A stretch of 64,000 bases of DNA from Blastochloris sulfoviridis. GTDB lineage: Bacteria > Pseudomonadota > Alphaproteobacteria > Rhizobiales > Xanthobacteraceae. The stretch lies in the NCBI RefSeq assembly GCF_008630065.1, contig NZ_VWPL01000019.1, positions 1 to 64,000 of the forward strand. Direction: 5' to 3'. Below the pieces are notes generated by a model, which saw only the letters and a program-made list of their open reading frames with translations, was not told where the DNA came from and did not search any database. This document shows, piece after piece, positions 43,925 to 52,172 of this stretch; position 1 is the first letter of the stretch; each line of letters begins with the position of its first letter. The position numbers and the translations under genes are program-made.

Positions 43925-44210
43925 GCGTCGTCCCGGACGGCGCGGAGCGCCGAGCCGGGATCGTCATCAGAACGAAGGCCTCTTCCTGCAAACGGTCCCG
44001 GTTCGCGCGGCTTTCAGCCGCTCGCCCGGGACGACAACCTCTCCCTACGTCATCCCGGACGGCGCGGAGCGCCGAGCCGGGATCGTCTGCCGGAAGGGCT
44101 CCTTTCCTGATGACGGCCCCGGCGCCTCGCTGCGCTCGGTCCGGGGCGACAGGCTTGTGAAAACGGTCCCGGGTCGCGCGCGCTGTGCGCGCTTGCCCGG
44201 GACGACAACC
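43925..44210. repeat. three family A repeats
   Basis: Copies with GTCGTCCCGGACGGCGCGGA or GTCATCCCGGACGGCGCGGA as left arms, and GCTCGCCCGGGACGACAA, CGGTCCGGGGCGACAGGC and GCTTGCCCGGGACGACAA as right arms. They fill the 440-base gap between two minus-strand genes. The AGCGCCGAGCCGGGATCG left-arm variant is the same as in the 56.7-57.6 kb array. Confidence 0.83.
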
Positions 44211-44258
44211 TCTTCCCCTGCGCGCATTCCGACCCGCCCCGCAACGGCGGCCCGGACG

Positions 44259-46391
44259 TCACGCCGACATGCGGTCGCAGGCCAGGCGGCGGGCGGCGAC
44301 GTGGTCGGTCTTGCCGGAGCCCAGAAGCGGCACCTGGTCGATGATGATCACCTCGCTCGGCACCATCAGCTCGCTCACGCCCTTGCTGCGGCCGAACGCC
44401 GCGACGTCGCCGCGCTGCGCCGCGATGCGGGTGGTCAGCAGCACCACGCGCTCGCCGCGCCGCGGGTCGGGCACCGACACCACGGCGTGGCTGTCCTCGG
44501 GCCACAATTCGCAGATCATCGCCTCCACCGCGGTGAGCGAGATCATCTCGCCGGCGATCTTGGCGAAGCGCTTCACGCGGCCGCGAATGGTGACGTAGCC
44601 GTCGGCGTCGATGTCCACCACGTCGCCGGAATCGTGCCAGCCGCCGGGCGGCGGCTGGATCTGGCCGGGCCGGTCGGCATTGAGGTAGCCGAGCATCATG
44701 TTCGGCCCCCGCAGCCACAATTGGCCGCCGCCCTCCAGCCCCGGCACCGGCTCCAGCCGGGTCTCGATGCAGGGCAGCAGCGGCCCCACCGTGCCGTCGC
44801 GGTTGAACATCGGCGTGTTCACCGCCACCACCGGCGCCATCTCGGTCATGCCGAAGCCTTCGAGAAGCTGCAGGCCGAAGCGCTCGCGATAGGTGCGGCG
44901 GGTGTCCATGCGCACCGGCTCGGCGCCGGAGACGATCAGCCGCACCGTGCGGAAGGCGTCCGGCGCGGCGTTGCGGGCATAGCCGGCCAGGAACGTGTCG
45001 GTGGCGAAGAAGATGGTGGCCCGGCACGCGGCGAGCTGCTCGGGCACCTGCTTGTAGTGCAGCGGCGAGGGGTAGAAGTGCAGCTTCACGCCCGCCACCA
45101 GCGGCAGGATCATGCCGGCGGTGAGCCCCAGCGAGTGGAACACCGGCAGCACGCTGAGCAGCTTGTCCTCCGGGCCGAAATCGATGCGGCACGCCACCTG
45201 GGCGCAATTGTCCAGGATGTTGCGGTGGGACAGCACCACGCCCTTGGGCGAGCCCTCCGACCCGGAGGTGAACAGGATGGCGGCCCGCTCGCCCGCCTTC
45301 GCCCGCGGCCGCCAGACCACGTGGTCGATCAGGCCGCGCAGCTTCTGCAGCCGGCCGATGCCGCCGCGCAGATCCTCCAGCCAGACGATCTTCATCGTCG
45401 TGCCCAGCGCGGCGGTCAGCGCCTGGAGCTGCGCCCGCTCGATGAAGGTGCGCGAGCTCAGCACCGTGCGCACCTCGGCGGCGCGGCAGGCGGCCAGGAT
45501 GTTGGCGGCGCCGGCGGTATAGTTGAGCATCGCCGGCACCCGGCCGGTGGCCTGGAGCGCGAAGAAGGTGACGGCGGTGCCCGCGGCATTGGGCAGCAGC
45601 ACGCCCAGCGCCTCGCCGGGGCGCGCATGCGGCCGCAGCGCCCGGCCCAGCACCAGCGCGGCGATCGACAGCGTCCGGTAGGTGAAGGCGGCGCCGTTCG
45701 AATCGGTCAGCGCCGGGTGGTGCGTGCCGTAGCGGCTGCCGGCCTCGCGCAGCGCCGCGAACAGCGTCTGCTCGGTGTCGGAGGTGCGGAAGCGGAACTC
45801 CGACAGCGCGAAATAGAGCGCCCGGCCGGCGGCGACCCGGCGCGCCCGGCCGCGGGGCGTGCCGCGGTCGAACCGGACGGGCGAATCGATGTGCGCGGTG
45901 AGTCGCGGCAGCAGGCGGCGGTTGATCTCGTGCGGCCGGCGCAACGTGGCGTGCGTGCGCTCGGCGCCGCAGAGCCGGACGGCCGCAACGTCGGCGCCGG
46001 TGCGTTCGGCGGCGAGGCCGACCGCCTCCAGCGTCCGCTGGCCGGCCTCGTCCAGCACCGAGCGGTCGGGCGGATAGACCACGAGCACCGCCCGCTTGGC
46101 GGCGAGCCGCCGCAGCGCCAGCGCCTGGCCGAGCCCGGCCGGGGCGGCGACGGCCAGCCCGGCGGCCAGCATCCAGCGCACGTACCATTTTGCCGCAGTG
46201 TCCGGCGGCAGGACGTGGAGCGCCCCCGTGCCGAACAAGGCAAGGCCGATCAGCGGGTCGAGATGGCTGGCGTGGCAGACCAGATAGATCCGCCGCCGCC
46301 CCGGCTCCGTCACCAGAGTCCGGTCTCCGCACACCTGGAACCGGAACAGACCCCGCAGCATCACCCGCAAAAGACCGCGAACCACCGCCAT
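44259..46391 (-). CDS. acyltransferase - acyl-CoA/ACP ligase fusion (Aas-like)
   Basis: 710 residues. The N-terminal part (about 1-190) is a PlsC-like acyltransferase with HASHLD (the HX4D motif) and the Gly-rich region after it. The C-terminal part (about 215-710) is an AMP-forming ligase with LFTSGSEGSPKGV, GFGMTEMAP, DSGDVVDIDADGYV and GRVKRFAKIAGE. The layout matches E. coli Aas, which reacylates lysophospholipids, but membrane segments seem fewer. ATG 46391 has GAGGTCGGG upstream; the frame runs open another 390 bases. It faces away from the IclR gene. Confidence 0.82.
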   Translation of the reverse strand: MAVVRGLLRVMLRGLFRFQVCGDRTLVTEPGRRRIYLVCHASHLDPLIGLALFGTGALHVLPPDTAAKWYVRWMLAAGLAVAAPAGLGQALALRRLAAKRAVLVVYPPDRSVLDEAGQRTLEAVGLAAERTGADVAAVRLCGAERTHATLRRPHEINRRLLPRLTAHIDSPVRFDRGTPRGRARRVAAGRALYFALSEFRFRTSDTEQTLFAALREAGSRYGTHHPALTDSNGAAFTYRTLSIAALVLGRALRPHARPGEALGVLLPNAAGTAVTFFALQATGRVPAMLNYTAGAANILAACRAAEVRTVLSSRTFIERAQLQALTAALGTTMKIVWLEDLRGGIGRLQKLRGLIDHVVWRPRAKAGERAAILFTSGSEGSPKGVVLSHRNILDNCAQVACRIDFGPEDKLLSVLPVFHSLGLTAGMILPLVAGVKLHFYPSPLHYKQVPEQLAACRATIFFATDTFLAGYARNAAPDAFRTVRLIVSGAEPVRMDTRRTYRERFGLQLLEGFGMTEMAPVVAVNTPMFNRDGTVGPLLPCIETRLEPVPGLEGGGQLWLRGPNMMLGYLNADRPGQIQPPPGGWHDSGDVVDIDADGYVTIRGRVKRFAKIAGEMISLTAVEAMICELWPEDSHAVVSVPDPRRGERVVLLTTRIAAQRGDVAAFGRSKGVSELMVPSEVIIIDQVPLLGSGKTDHVAARRLACDRMSA

Positions 46392-46494
46392 CAACCCGAC
46401 CTCGACGCCGCCGGACGGCGGCAACTGAAGGAGGACACCCGACCGTCCGGCGATCTTGCGAAACGACACGGACGCCCCAGGTCCCTCCGTTATC

Positions 46495-46538
46495 GCATTC
46501 CCTGTCACAAAACCGGTTCGAACAATTGCGCAGAATGC
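46495..46538. repeat. 44-bp rhizobial palindrome (copy 2)
   Basis: GCATTCCCTGTCACAAAACC ... GCAGAATGC, the same 44-base length and centre AAAACCGGTTC as the copy at 34649-34692, with changes at several inner bases. It lies about 100 bases upstream of the acyl ligase gene, on its promoter side. Confidence 0.72.
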
Positions 46539-46644
46539 TCGAACAGCGCGCCGCCCCGGCGGGGGCGGGGCAGCGCAGTCCGGACCATCATGAAGGAGGG
46601 AATTTAGGCGATGCGGGCGGCTTCGCACGACGGCCGGCCAGAAA

Positions 46645-46692
46645 AATCGTCGCTGCAGCGCAAAAGGAATCTTCGCTGCATTGCGAAAGATT
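46645..46692. promoter_or_regulatory. tandem operator-like repeats before the IclR gene
   Basis: Two near-copies spaced 23 bases apart: AATCGTCGCTGCAGCGCAAA (from 46645) and AATCTTCGCTGCATTGCGAA (from 46668). The second is itself an imperfect palindrome with TTCGC/GCGAA arms. A spacing of about two helical turns suits cooperative binding of an IclR dimer of dimers. A TTGACA at 46794 and an AT-rich stretch (46748-46792) follow. Confidence 0.5.
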
Positions 46693-46852
46693 GCTGGCGG
46701 GTGCCCGACAGCGGAGAAAAATCTTGAGACAGGGCGCTGTCGAGCGCAATAAATTTCACGATATCTAAAATGATCCCACAATATCGAGGTTTCTTGACAC
46801 GCGCAGAAGGTCGGTCGATCCTTGCGCCGTTTTCAACAGAGGACTTCTGTCC

Positions 46853-47743
46853 TTGATTGATCAGCCCCCGCACGATCCGACGCTTGATTCCAAGGCCTCC
46901 GCCACCGCACCGCACGAGGAGCGGCGGACGATCCAGTCCGTCGAGCGGGCGCTCGATATTCTCGAAGTGCTGGCGACCGGCACCGACGAGATGCGCCTCA
47001 ACGAGATCGCGCGGGCGGCGCGCCTCAACATCTCGACCTGCCACCACCTCATCACCACGCTGCTCGACCGCGGCTATGTCGGGCAGAACCCGCGCGGGCG
47101 CACCTATTTCCTCGGCAACAAGACGCTGGAGCTGTCGCGCTCGCGCGCAGCCATGATCGATCTGGTCAAGACCGCGATGCCGGCGCTGCGGGCGCTCAAC
47201 CAGTCCACCGGCGAGACCGTCAGCCTCGACGTGCTGCGCGGCGCCGACCTGGTGACGCTGGCCATGATCGAGTCGCGCCATGCCGTCCGCGTCGCCCTCG
47301 ACGAGGGCGACAAGGCCGAGGCGGCGCACGCCACCGGCAGCGGCAAGTCGATCCTGGCCTGGGTGCCGGAGACCGAGCTCAGCCGCATCATCGAGGAGAA
47401 GGGGCTGCGCCGCTTCACCGAGCACACCATCTGCTCCAAGGACGAGCTGATCGAGAACCTGCGGCTGGTGCGGCGCAACGGCTGTGCCATCGTGCGCGAG
47501 GAGTTCCAGCCCGGCGTGCTGTGCATCGGCTCGGCGATCCGCGACCATACCGGCGCGGTCATCGGCGCGCTGTGCTGCGCCCTGCCGACCCTGCGCGCCA
47601 CCGACGACGCGGTGGCGAGGGTGTGCAGCGAGGTCAAGGCCGCCGCCGTCAGCCTGTCGCTGCAGCTCGGCGGCGAGCCGTCGGCGCTCGCCAACGAGCT
47701 TCGCGCCGCCCGCGCGACCCCCGAGCGCTCCACCGCCGCCTGA
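46853..47743 (+). CDS. IclR-family transcriptional regulator
   Basis: 296 residues: a winged-helix domain (about 27-85, IQSVERALDILEVLATGTDEM, LNISTCHHLITTLLDRGYV) and the IclR effector domain (about 100-275). Translation most likely begins at TTG 46853, because AGAGGA lies eight bases ahead and no ATG is near. It stands directly before the decarboxylase operon in the same direction, so it probably controls that operon and itself in response to a carboxylic acid or CoA-related effector. Confidence 0.88.
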   Translation: MIDQPPHDPTLDSKASATAPHEERRTIQSVERALDILEVLATGTDEMRLNEIARAARLNISTCHHLITTLLDRGYVGQNPRGRTYFLGNKTLELSRSRAAMIDLVKTAMPALRALNQSTGETVSLDVLRGADLVTLAMIESRHAVRVALDEGDKAEAAHATGSGKSILAWVPETELSRIIEEKGLRRFTEHTICSKDELIENLRLVRRNGCAIVREEFQPGVLCIGSAIRDHTGAVIGALCCALPTLRATDDAVARVCSEVKAAAVSLSLQLGGEPSALANELRAARATPERSTAA

Positions 47744-47796
47744 TACGGGCGCCGCGTGATCGGCTGGAATAGCTGCAGGCCGGGAGCCGCGCTCTT

Positions 47797-47945
47797 TCCC
47801 TCTCCCCTTAGGGGAGAGGGTGGCGAGGCCGAGCGAAGCGAGGTCGAGCCGGGTGAGGGGTAACTTCAGGCCAGCCAATCTCACCTCTCACCCGCCTCGC
47901 GATCTGAAGATCGCTCGGCACCCTCTCCCACAAGGGGAGAGGGAA
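47797..47945. repeat. palindromic repeat, family B (copy 3)
   Basis: A regular copy: CCCTCTCCCCTTAGGGGAGA, GAGGTCGAGCCGGGTGAGGG and the mirrored CCCCTCACCC-type half (here CACCTCTCACCCGCCTCGCG) and CCCTCTCCCACAAGGGGAGA. It lies between the regulator and the decarboxylase operon and may terminate the regulator transcript. Confidence 0.88.
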
Positions 47946-48187
47946 GAAAATGCGGCCGGCGCCGCCGCGCATTCGAGCCGCTCCAAACCGTCATCCAGCC
48001 GTCAAATTCCGCCGCCGGAACGGTGGCGCCCGATCGCGTCAACGCGCCACGTCCGCGCCGGCCGTTACATGCCCGCGCCTGCCGTTATCGGCTGGCCCTT
48101 GGCCGGCCGATCGCGATAGGATGGACTCGTGCTGGCCGCGCGGAAATGATGTTCGGCCGATTCATGGTCCAGGGGACGGGGTCGATC

Positions 48188-49750
48188 ATGCCGCTTGACG
48201 ACGACTTGCGCGCCGCGTTGCTGCAGCGCCGCGAGAAGCTTGCCGCCGCCGGCGGCGGCAAGAAGATCCGCGAGCGCCACGACAAGGGTCTGATGACCGC
48301 GCGCGAGCGGCTCGACGCCTTCTTCCAGCCCGATACCTTCCAGGAATACGGCGCCCACATCCGCCACGGCTGCACCGCCTTCGACATGGCGGACAAGGAC
48401 ATTCCCGCCGATGGCGTGGTGGTCGGCACCGGCCATGTCGAGGGCCGGCAGGTCGCCGCCTTCAGCCAGGACTTCATGTCGGTCGGCGGCACGCTGGGCA
48501 AGATGCACGCGCGCAAGATCGTCTGGGCGCAGGACTATGCGCTCAAGAACGGCACGCCGCTGGTCGGCTTCAAGGATTCGGGCGGCGCCCGCATCCAGGA
48601 GGGCGTCGACGCGCTGTCCGGCTACGGCGAGGTGTTCTACCGCAATGTCGAGCTGTCGGGCGTGGTGCCGCAGATCGCCATCATCGCCGGCCCCTGCGCC
48701 GGCGGCGCCGCCTATTAGCCGGCGCTGATGGACTTCATCATCATGACGCGCACCAACGCGCAGATGTTCATCACCGGCCCGCAGGTGATCAAGGCGGTGT
48801 CGGGCCGCGACGTCAGCATGGACGATGTCGGCGGCGCCGCCATGCACGCCGCCGTGTCCGGCAACGTCCACGTGCTCGCCGAGAACGATGCCCACGCCAT
48901 CGCGCTGGCCCAGCAGCTTCTGTCCTATCTGCCGAGCAACAACACCGGCGATCCGCCGCACGCGCCGCGGCCGGAGATCGACTTCGGCCCCGACGAGGGC
49001 ATGGACGCGCTGGTCGAGTCCGATCCCTCGACGCCGATGAACATGCACGCGATTCTCCGCCGCGTGCTCGACGGCGGCGAGCTGTTCGAGATCCACGCCA
49101 GCTTCGCCAGGAACCTGATCGTCGGCTTCGGCCGCATCGAGGGGCTGGTGGTCGGCGTGCTCGCCAACAATTCGATGGAGAAGGCCGGCTGCCTCGACAT
49201 CGACTCGTCGGACAAGGGCGCGCGCTTCATCCGCTTCTGCAACGCCTTCAACATCCCGCTCGTCACCTTCGTCGACGTGCCGGGCTTCCTGCCGGGCATC
49301 GACCAGGAGCGCGGCGGCATCATCCGCCACGGCGCCAAGATGCTGTTCGCCTATGCCGCGGCCACCGTGCCGAAGGTGACCGTGGTCGCCCGCAAGGCCT
49401 ATGGCGGCTCGTATCTGGCGATGTGCAGCCAGGAGATGGGTGCCGACGTGGTGTTCGCCTGGCCCACCGCCGAGATCGCGGTGATGGGCGCCGACGGCGC
49501 GGTCAACATCCTCTACAGCCGCGAGCTCAAGGCGATCGAGGATCCCGAGCTCAAGAAGGCCAAGCGCCGCGAGTTCGTCGAGCACTACCGCGCCGAGTTC
49601 GCCTCGCCGTATCTCGCGGCGTCGAAGGGCTACATCACCGACATCATCGAGCCGGAGATGACGCGGGCGATGGTGTCGCTGGGCTTGCGCAAGCTCCTGG
49701 CCAAGCGCGAGCTGCGTCCGCCCAAGAAGCATGGCCTGATCCCGCTGTGA
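48188..49750 (+). pseudogene. mmdA: methylmalonyl-CoA decarboxylase-type alpha subunit with in-frame TAG
   Basis: The carboxyltransferase subunit moves carboxylate from an acyl-CoA to biotin. From ATG 48188 the frame covers 520 codons, the normal family length, with RERHDKGLMTARERLDAFFQ, DFMSVGGTLG, DSGGARIQEGVDALSGY and, in the second half, VDVPGFLPGIDQERGGIIRH and ARKAYGGSYLAM. Codon 177 (48716-48718) is TAG. It interrupts GPCAGGAAY-stop-PALMDF where the family has Ser, so TCG to TAG is one base. No other defect is visible, and ATG 48728 could restart translation. It could be a pseudogene, a read-through gene, a split gene or a sequencing error. Confidence 0.85.
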
Positions 49751-49775
49751 CGCGCGCCCGAACGCTGGCCCGGCC

Positions 49776-49913
49776 ATGACCGACACCAACCTCGCCTTCG
49801 TCCTCACCGATCCGGTTGCGCTGCAGCAGCTCGTGGCACCTCTGCTGGTGCTGCCGACCATCGCCGCGCCGATCCGCGCCCGCCACCACGTCTCCCACGC
49901 CCCCAGAGGCTGA
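49776..49913 (+). CDS. small hypothetical protein between alpha and biotin-carrier genes
   Basis: 45 codons, MTDTNLAFVLTDPVALQQLV, then a short hydrophobic piece, APLLVLPTIAAPI, and a basic end. It begins 25 bases after the alpha gene and could be a small membrane subunit, but the hydrophobic stretch is too short for a sure helix. No good ribosome site is visible. It may be a chance frame. Confidence 0.25.
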   Translation: MTDTNLAFVLTDPVALQQLVAPLLVLPTIAAPIRARHHVSHAPRG

Positions 49914-49928
49914 GCGGACCGCGCTGCC

Positions 49929-49938
49929 AGGGGGGGGG
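49929..49938 (+). repeat. run of ten G residues
   Basis: A G10 homopolymer (49929-49938) in the leader of the biotin carrier gene, 81 bases before its ATG. Such tracts are prone to slippage. If real, length changes could alter expression of the downstream genes; it is also a classic site of sequencing error. Confidence 0.8.
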
Positions 49939-50019
49939 GATCGCGCCACCGGACGAACCGAGCCGCCAGACCACCCCAGCCGGAAACACCGCTCAGGAAG
50001 ACCGTTCAGGGAACCCAAC

Positions 50020-50415
50020 ATGATCCGACATCTGCGCATCACCGTTGACGGCAAGGTCTATGACGTCGTCGTCGAGGAGGTGACCGACCAGGGCGCGCCC
50101 GCGCCGCACGCCCCGCCGGCCGCGGCCGTCCAGCCGGCGGCCGTTGCGTCGCACGCGGCGGCTGCGCCGGTCCCGTCATCCGCGCCGGTGGCGCCGGGAA
50201 CCGGCGAGGCCCAGCGCGCGCCGCTGGCCGGCACCGTGCTGTCGGTCGCCGTCAAGCCCGGCGACGCGGTGGCCGCCGACCAGGAAATCTGCGTGCTGGA
50301 AGCGATGAAGATGAAGACCTCGATCTTCGCCTTCAAGGCCGGCACCGTCACCGCCGTGCTGGTGAAGGCGGGCGATGCCGTCGACAGCGACCAGCCGCTG
50401 GTGACCATCGCCTGA
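50020..50415 (+). CDS. biotin carboxyl carrier subunit of the decarboxylase
   Basis: 131 residues: a short N-terminal beta part (IRHLRITVDGKVYDVVVEEV), an Ala/Pro-rich flexible linker (about 30-65), and the biotinyl domain (about 66-131) with the biotinylation motif EAMKMK. It carries carboxybiotin between the alpha and beta subunits. ATG 50020 gives the typical start. The linker composition (Pro-Ala repeats) is the same as in sodium-pump gamma/delta chains. Confidence 0.93.
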   Translation: MIRHLRITVDGKVYDVVVEEVTDQGAPAPHAPPAAAVQPAAVASHAAAAPVPSSAPVAPGTGEAQRAPLAGTVLSVAVKPGDAVAADQEICVLEAMKMKTSIFAFKAGTVTAVLVKAGDAVDSDQPLVTIA

Positions 50416-50573
50416 CCGGATCTCCGATCCGCCGACACCGGTGTGCGGCATGCGCGGTGATATCGGCGCGTTCGGGGAAACTGGCCCATCGATCCATCCG
50501 GCTCGATGGCCGGGCAATTCAGACGAAACTGGCAGGCGGACCGGCAGACGGATCTGCAGACGGAGGAGCCCGC

Positions 50574-50900
50574 ATGGACGAGATGACGCTGATCGCAGTG
50601 AAGACGTCGGCCACCGCCTTCGGTCTGATGGCGGTGATCGCCGCGCTGTGCGCCGGGCTGATCCGCGTCATCGTCACGGTGCTGGCGCGCAGCAGCCGCG
50701 CGCCGGTGCGCGAGGCGCCGGCGCTGGCCATGCCGGTGCGCGACGACCGCGCCGAGGTGGCGGCGGTGATCGCCGCGGCGGTGCATGCCGCGCTGCCCGG
50801 CCGCCATCGCATCATCCATCTCGGCGAGGCGACGAACGGGCAGGACTGGACGCGCGAATCGCGTACGCGCCTCCACACCTCGCACGCCCCCCGCCGCTGA
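50574..50900 (+). CDS. OadG-like membrane subunit of a sodium-pumping decarboxylase
   Basis: The 108-residue protein has one N-terminal membrane helix (about 10-33, SATAFGLMAVIAALCAGLIRVIV) and a short cytoplasmic domain rich in Arg and Glu. This, and its place between the biotin carrier and beta genes, matches the OadG/gamma family that anchors the alpha subunit and biotin carrier to the membrane beta subunit. ATG 50574 has GGAGGAGC upstream. The end (RTRLHTSHAPRR) lacks the His-rich metal site seen in some homologues. Confidence 0.72.
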   Translation: MDEMTLIAVKTSATAFGLMAVIAALCAGLIRVIVTVLARSSRAPVREAPALAMPVRDDRAEVAAVIAAAVHAALPGRHRIIHLGEATNGQDWTRESRTRLHTSHAPRR

Positions 50901-50926
50901 CGCGCCCATCCCCGCAAGGAGCCGCC

Positions 50927-52138
50927 ATGCTCGACATTTCGTTCCTCGACCTGTTCCAGGGCATTGCGACGCTCCTCGCCTCGGAGCCGCACATCCTGGT
51001 CGGGCGGCTGTTCCTGATCGCGCTCGGCATCACGCTGATCTATCTCGGCCACAAGGGCGTGCTGGAGGCGCTGCTGATGGTGCCGATGGGGCTCGGCATG
51101 GCCACCGTCAATGCCGGCGTGCTGTTCCTGCAGGACGGCAAGACCGGCACGCTGTTCCTCGATCCGCTGGCGAGCGGCACCGAGGCGGTGGTGACCGTGC
51201 TGCAGATCGACTGGCTGCAGCCGATCTACACGCTGATGTTCTCCAACGGCCTCATCGCCTGCCTGGTGTTCCTCGGCATCGGCACGCTGCTCGACGTCGG
51301 CTACGTGATGCAGCGGCCGCTGCGCAGCATGTTCCTGGCGGTGTGCGCCGAGCTCGGCACGCTGATCACCTTGCCGATCGGCGTCATGCTCGGCCTGCCG
51401 ATCAGGGAGGCAGCGGCGGCGGCCACCATCGGCGGCGCCGACGGGCCGATGGTGCTGTTCGCCTCGCTGATCCTCGCGCCCGAGATTTTCGTCGCCATCA
51501 CCGTGGTCGGCTATCTCTATCTCGGCCTCACCTATGGCGGCTATCCCTATCTGGTGAAGGCGCTGGTGCCCAAGCGGCTGCGCGCCATCCAGATGCCCAC
51601 CGAGAAGCTGCGCACCATTTCCAGCTCCGAGAAGATGGTGTTCGCGGTCATCGCCTGCATTCTGTTCTCGCTGTTGTTCCCGGTGGCCTCGCCCCTGTTC
51701 CTCAGCCTGTTTCTCGGCGTCATCGTCCGCGAAAGCGGGCTCGTGCAGTTTCGCGACCTGCTCTCCAACCAGGTGCTCTACGGCGCCACCTTCTTTCTGG
51801 GTCTCGTTCTGGGCGCGCTGTGCGAGGCCGGCACGATTCTCGATCCCAAGGTGCTGATCCTGCTCGTTCTCGGCATCATGGCGCTGACCTTCTCGGCGAT
51901 CGGCGGGCTCTTCGGCGGCTACGTGCTGTATTGGCTCAGCGGCGGCAAGTACAACCCGGTGATCGGCATCGCCGCGGTCTCGTGCGTGCCCACCACGGCC
52001 AAGGTGGCGCAGAAGATCGTCAGCCACGACAACCCCAACGCCATCATCCTGCCGCACGCGCTGGGTGCCGGCATCAGCGGCGTCATCACCAGCGCCATCT
52101 TCGCAGCCATCCTGATCAGCCTGCTCAGGGGAGCGTGA
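50927..52138 (+). CDS. sodium-translocating decarboxylase beta subunit (OadB family)
   Basis: 403 residues with about nine to eleven membrane helices. The beta subunit decarboxylates carboxybiotin and pumps sodium out. The signature IGGADGP with the essential Asp (172) is present, as are SGTEAVV, the helix SNGLIACLVFLGIGTLLD, and the C-terminal AAVSCVPTTAKVAQKI with NAIILPHALG, all typical. Preceded by AAGGAGCC. Such pumps are more common in anaerobes than in alphaproteobacteria, so gene transfer into this lineage is possible, though base composition is normal. Confidence 0.94.
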   Translation: MLDISFLDLFQGIATLLASEPHILVGRLFLIALGITLIYLGHKGVLEALLMVPMGLGMATVNAGVLFLQDGKTGTLFLDPLASGTEAVVTVLQIDWLQPIYTLMFSNGLIACLVFLGIGTLLDVGYVMQRPLRSMFLAVCAELGTLITLPIGVMLGLPIREAAAAATIGGADGPMVLFASLILAPEIFVAITVVGYLYLGLTYGGYPYLVKALVPKRLRAIQMPTEKLRTISSSEKMVFAVIACILFSLLFPVASPLFLSLFLGVIVRESGLVQFRDLLSNQVLYGATFFLGLVLGALCEAGTILDPKVLILLVLGIMALTFSAIGGLFGGYVLYWLSGGKYNPVIGIAAVSCVPTTAKVAQKIVSHDNPNAIILPHALGAGISGVITSAIFAAILISLLRGA

Positions 52139-52172
52139 GCGGGGAGGTGATCCGCCGCCCGGAAGCGGCTAT

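Noticed and set aside
48716-48718. Pyrrolysine or other planned recoding at the TAG
   Set aside because: The residue is normally Ser, no pyl genes or special downstream stem are visible, so recoding is not claimed; it is kept as an open finding.
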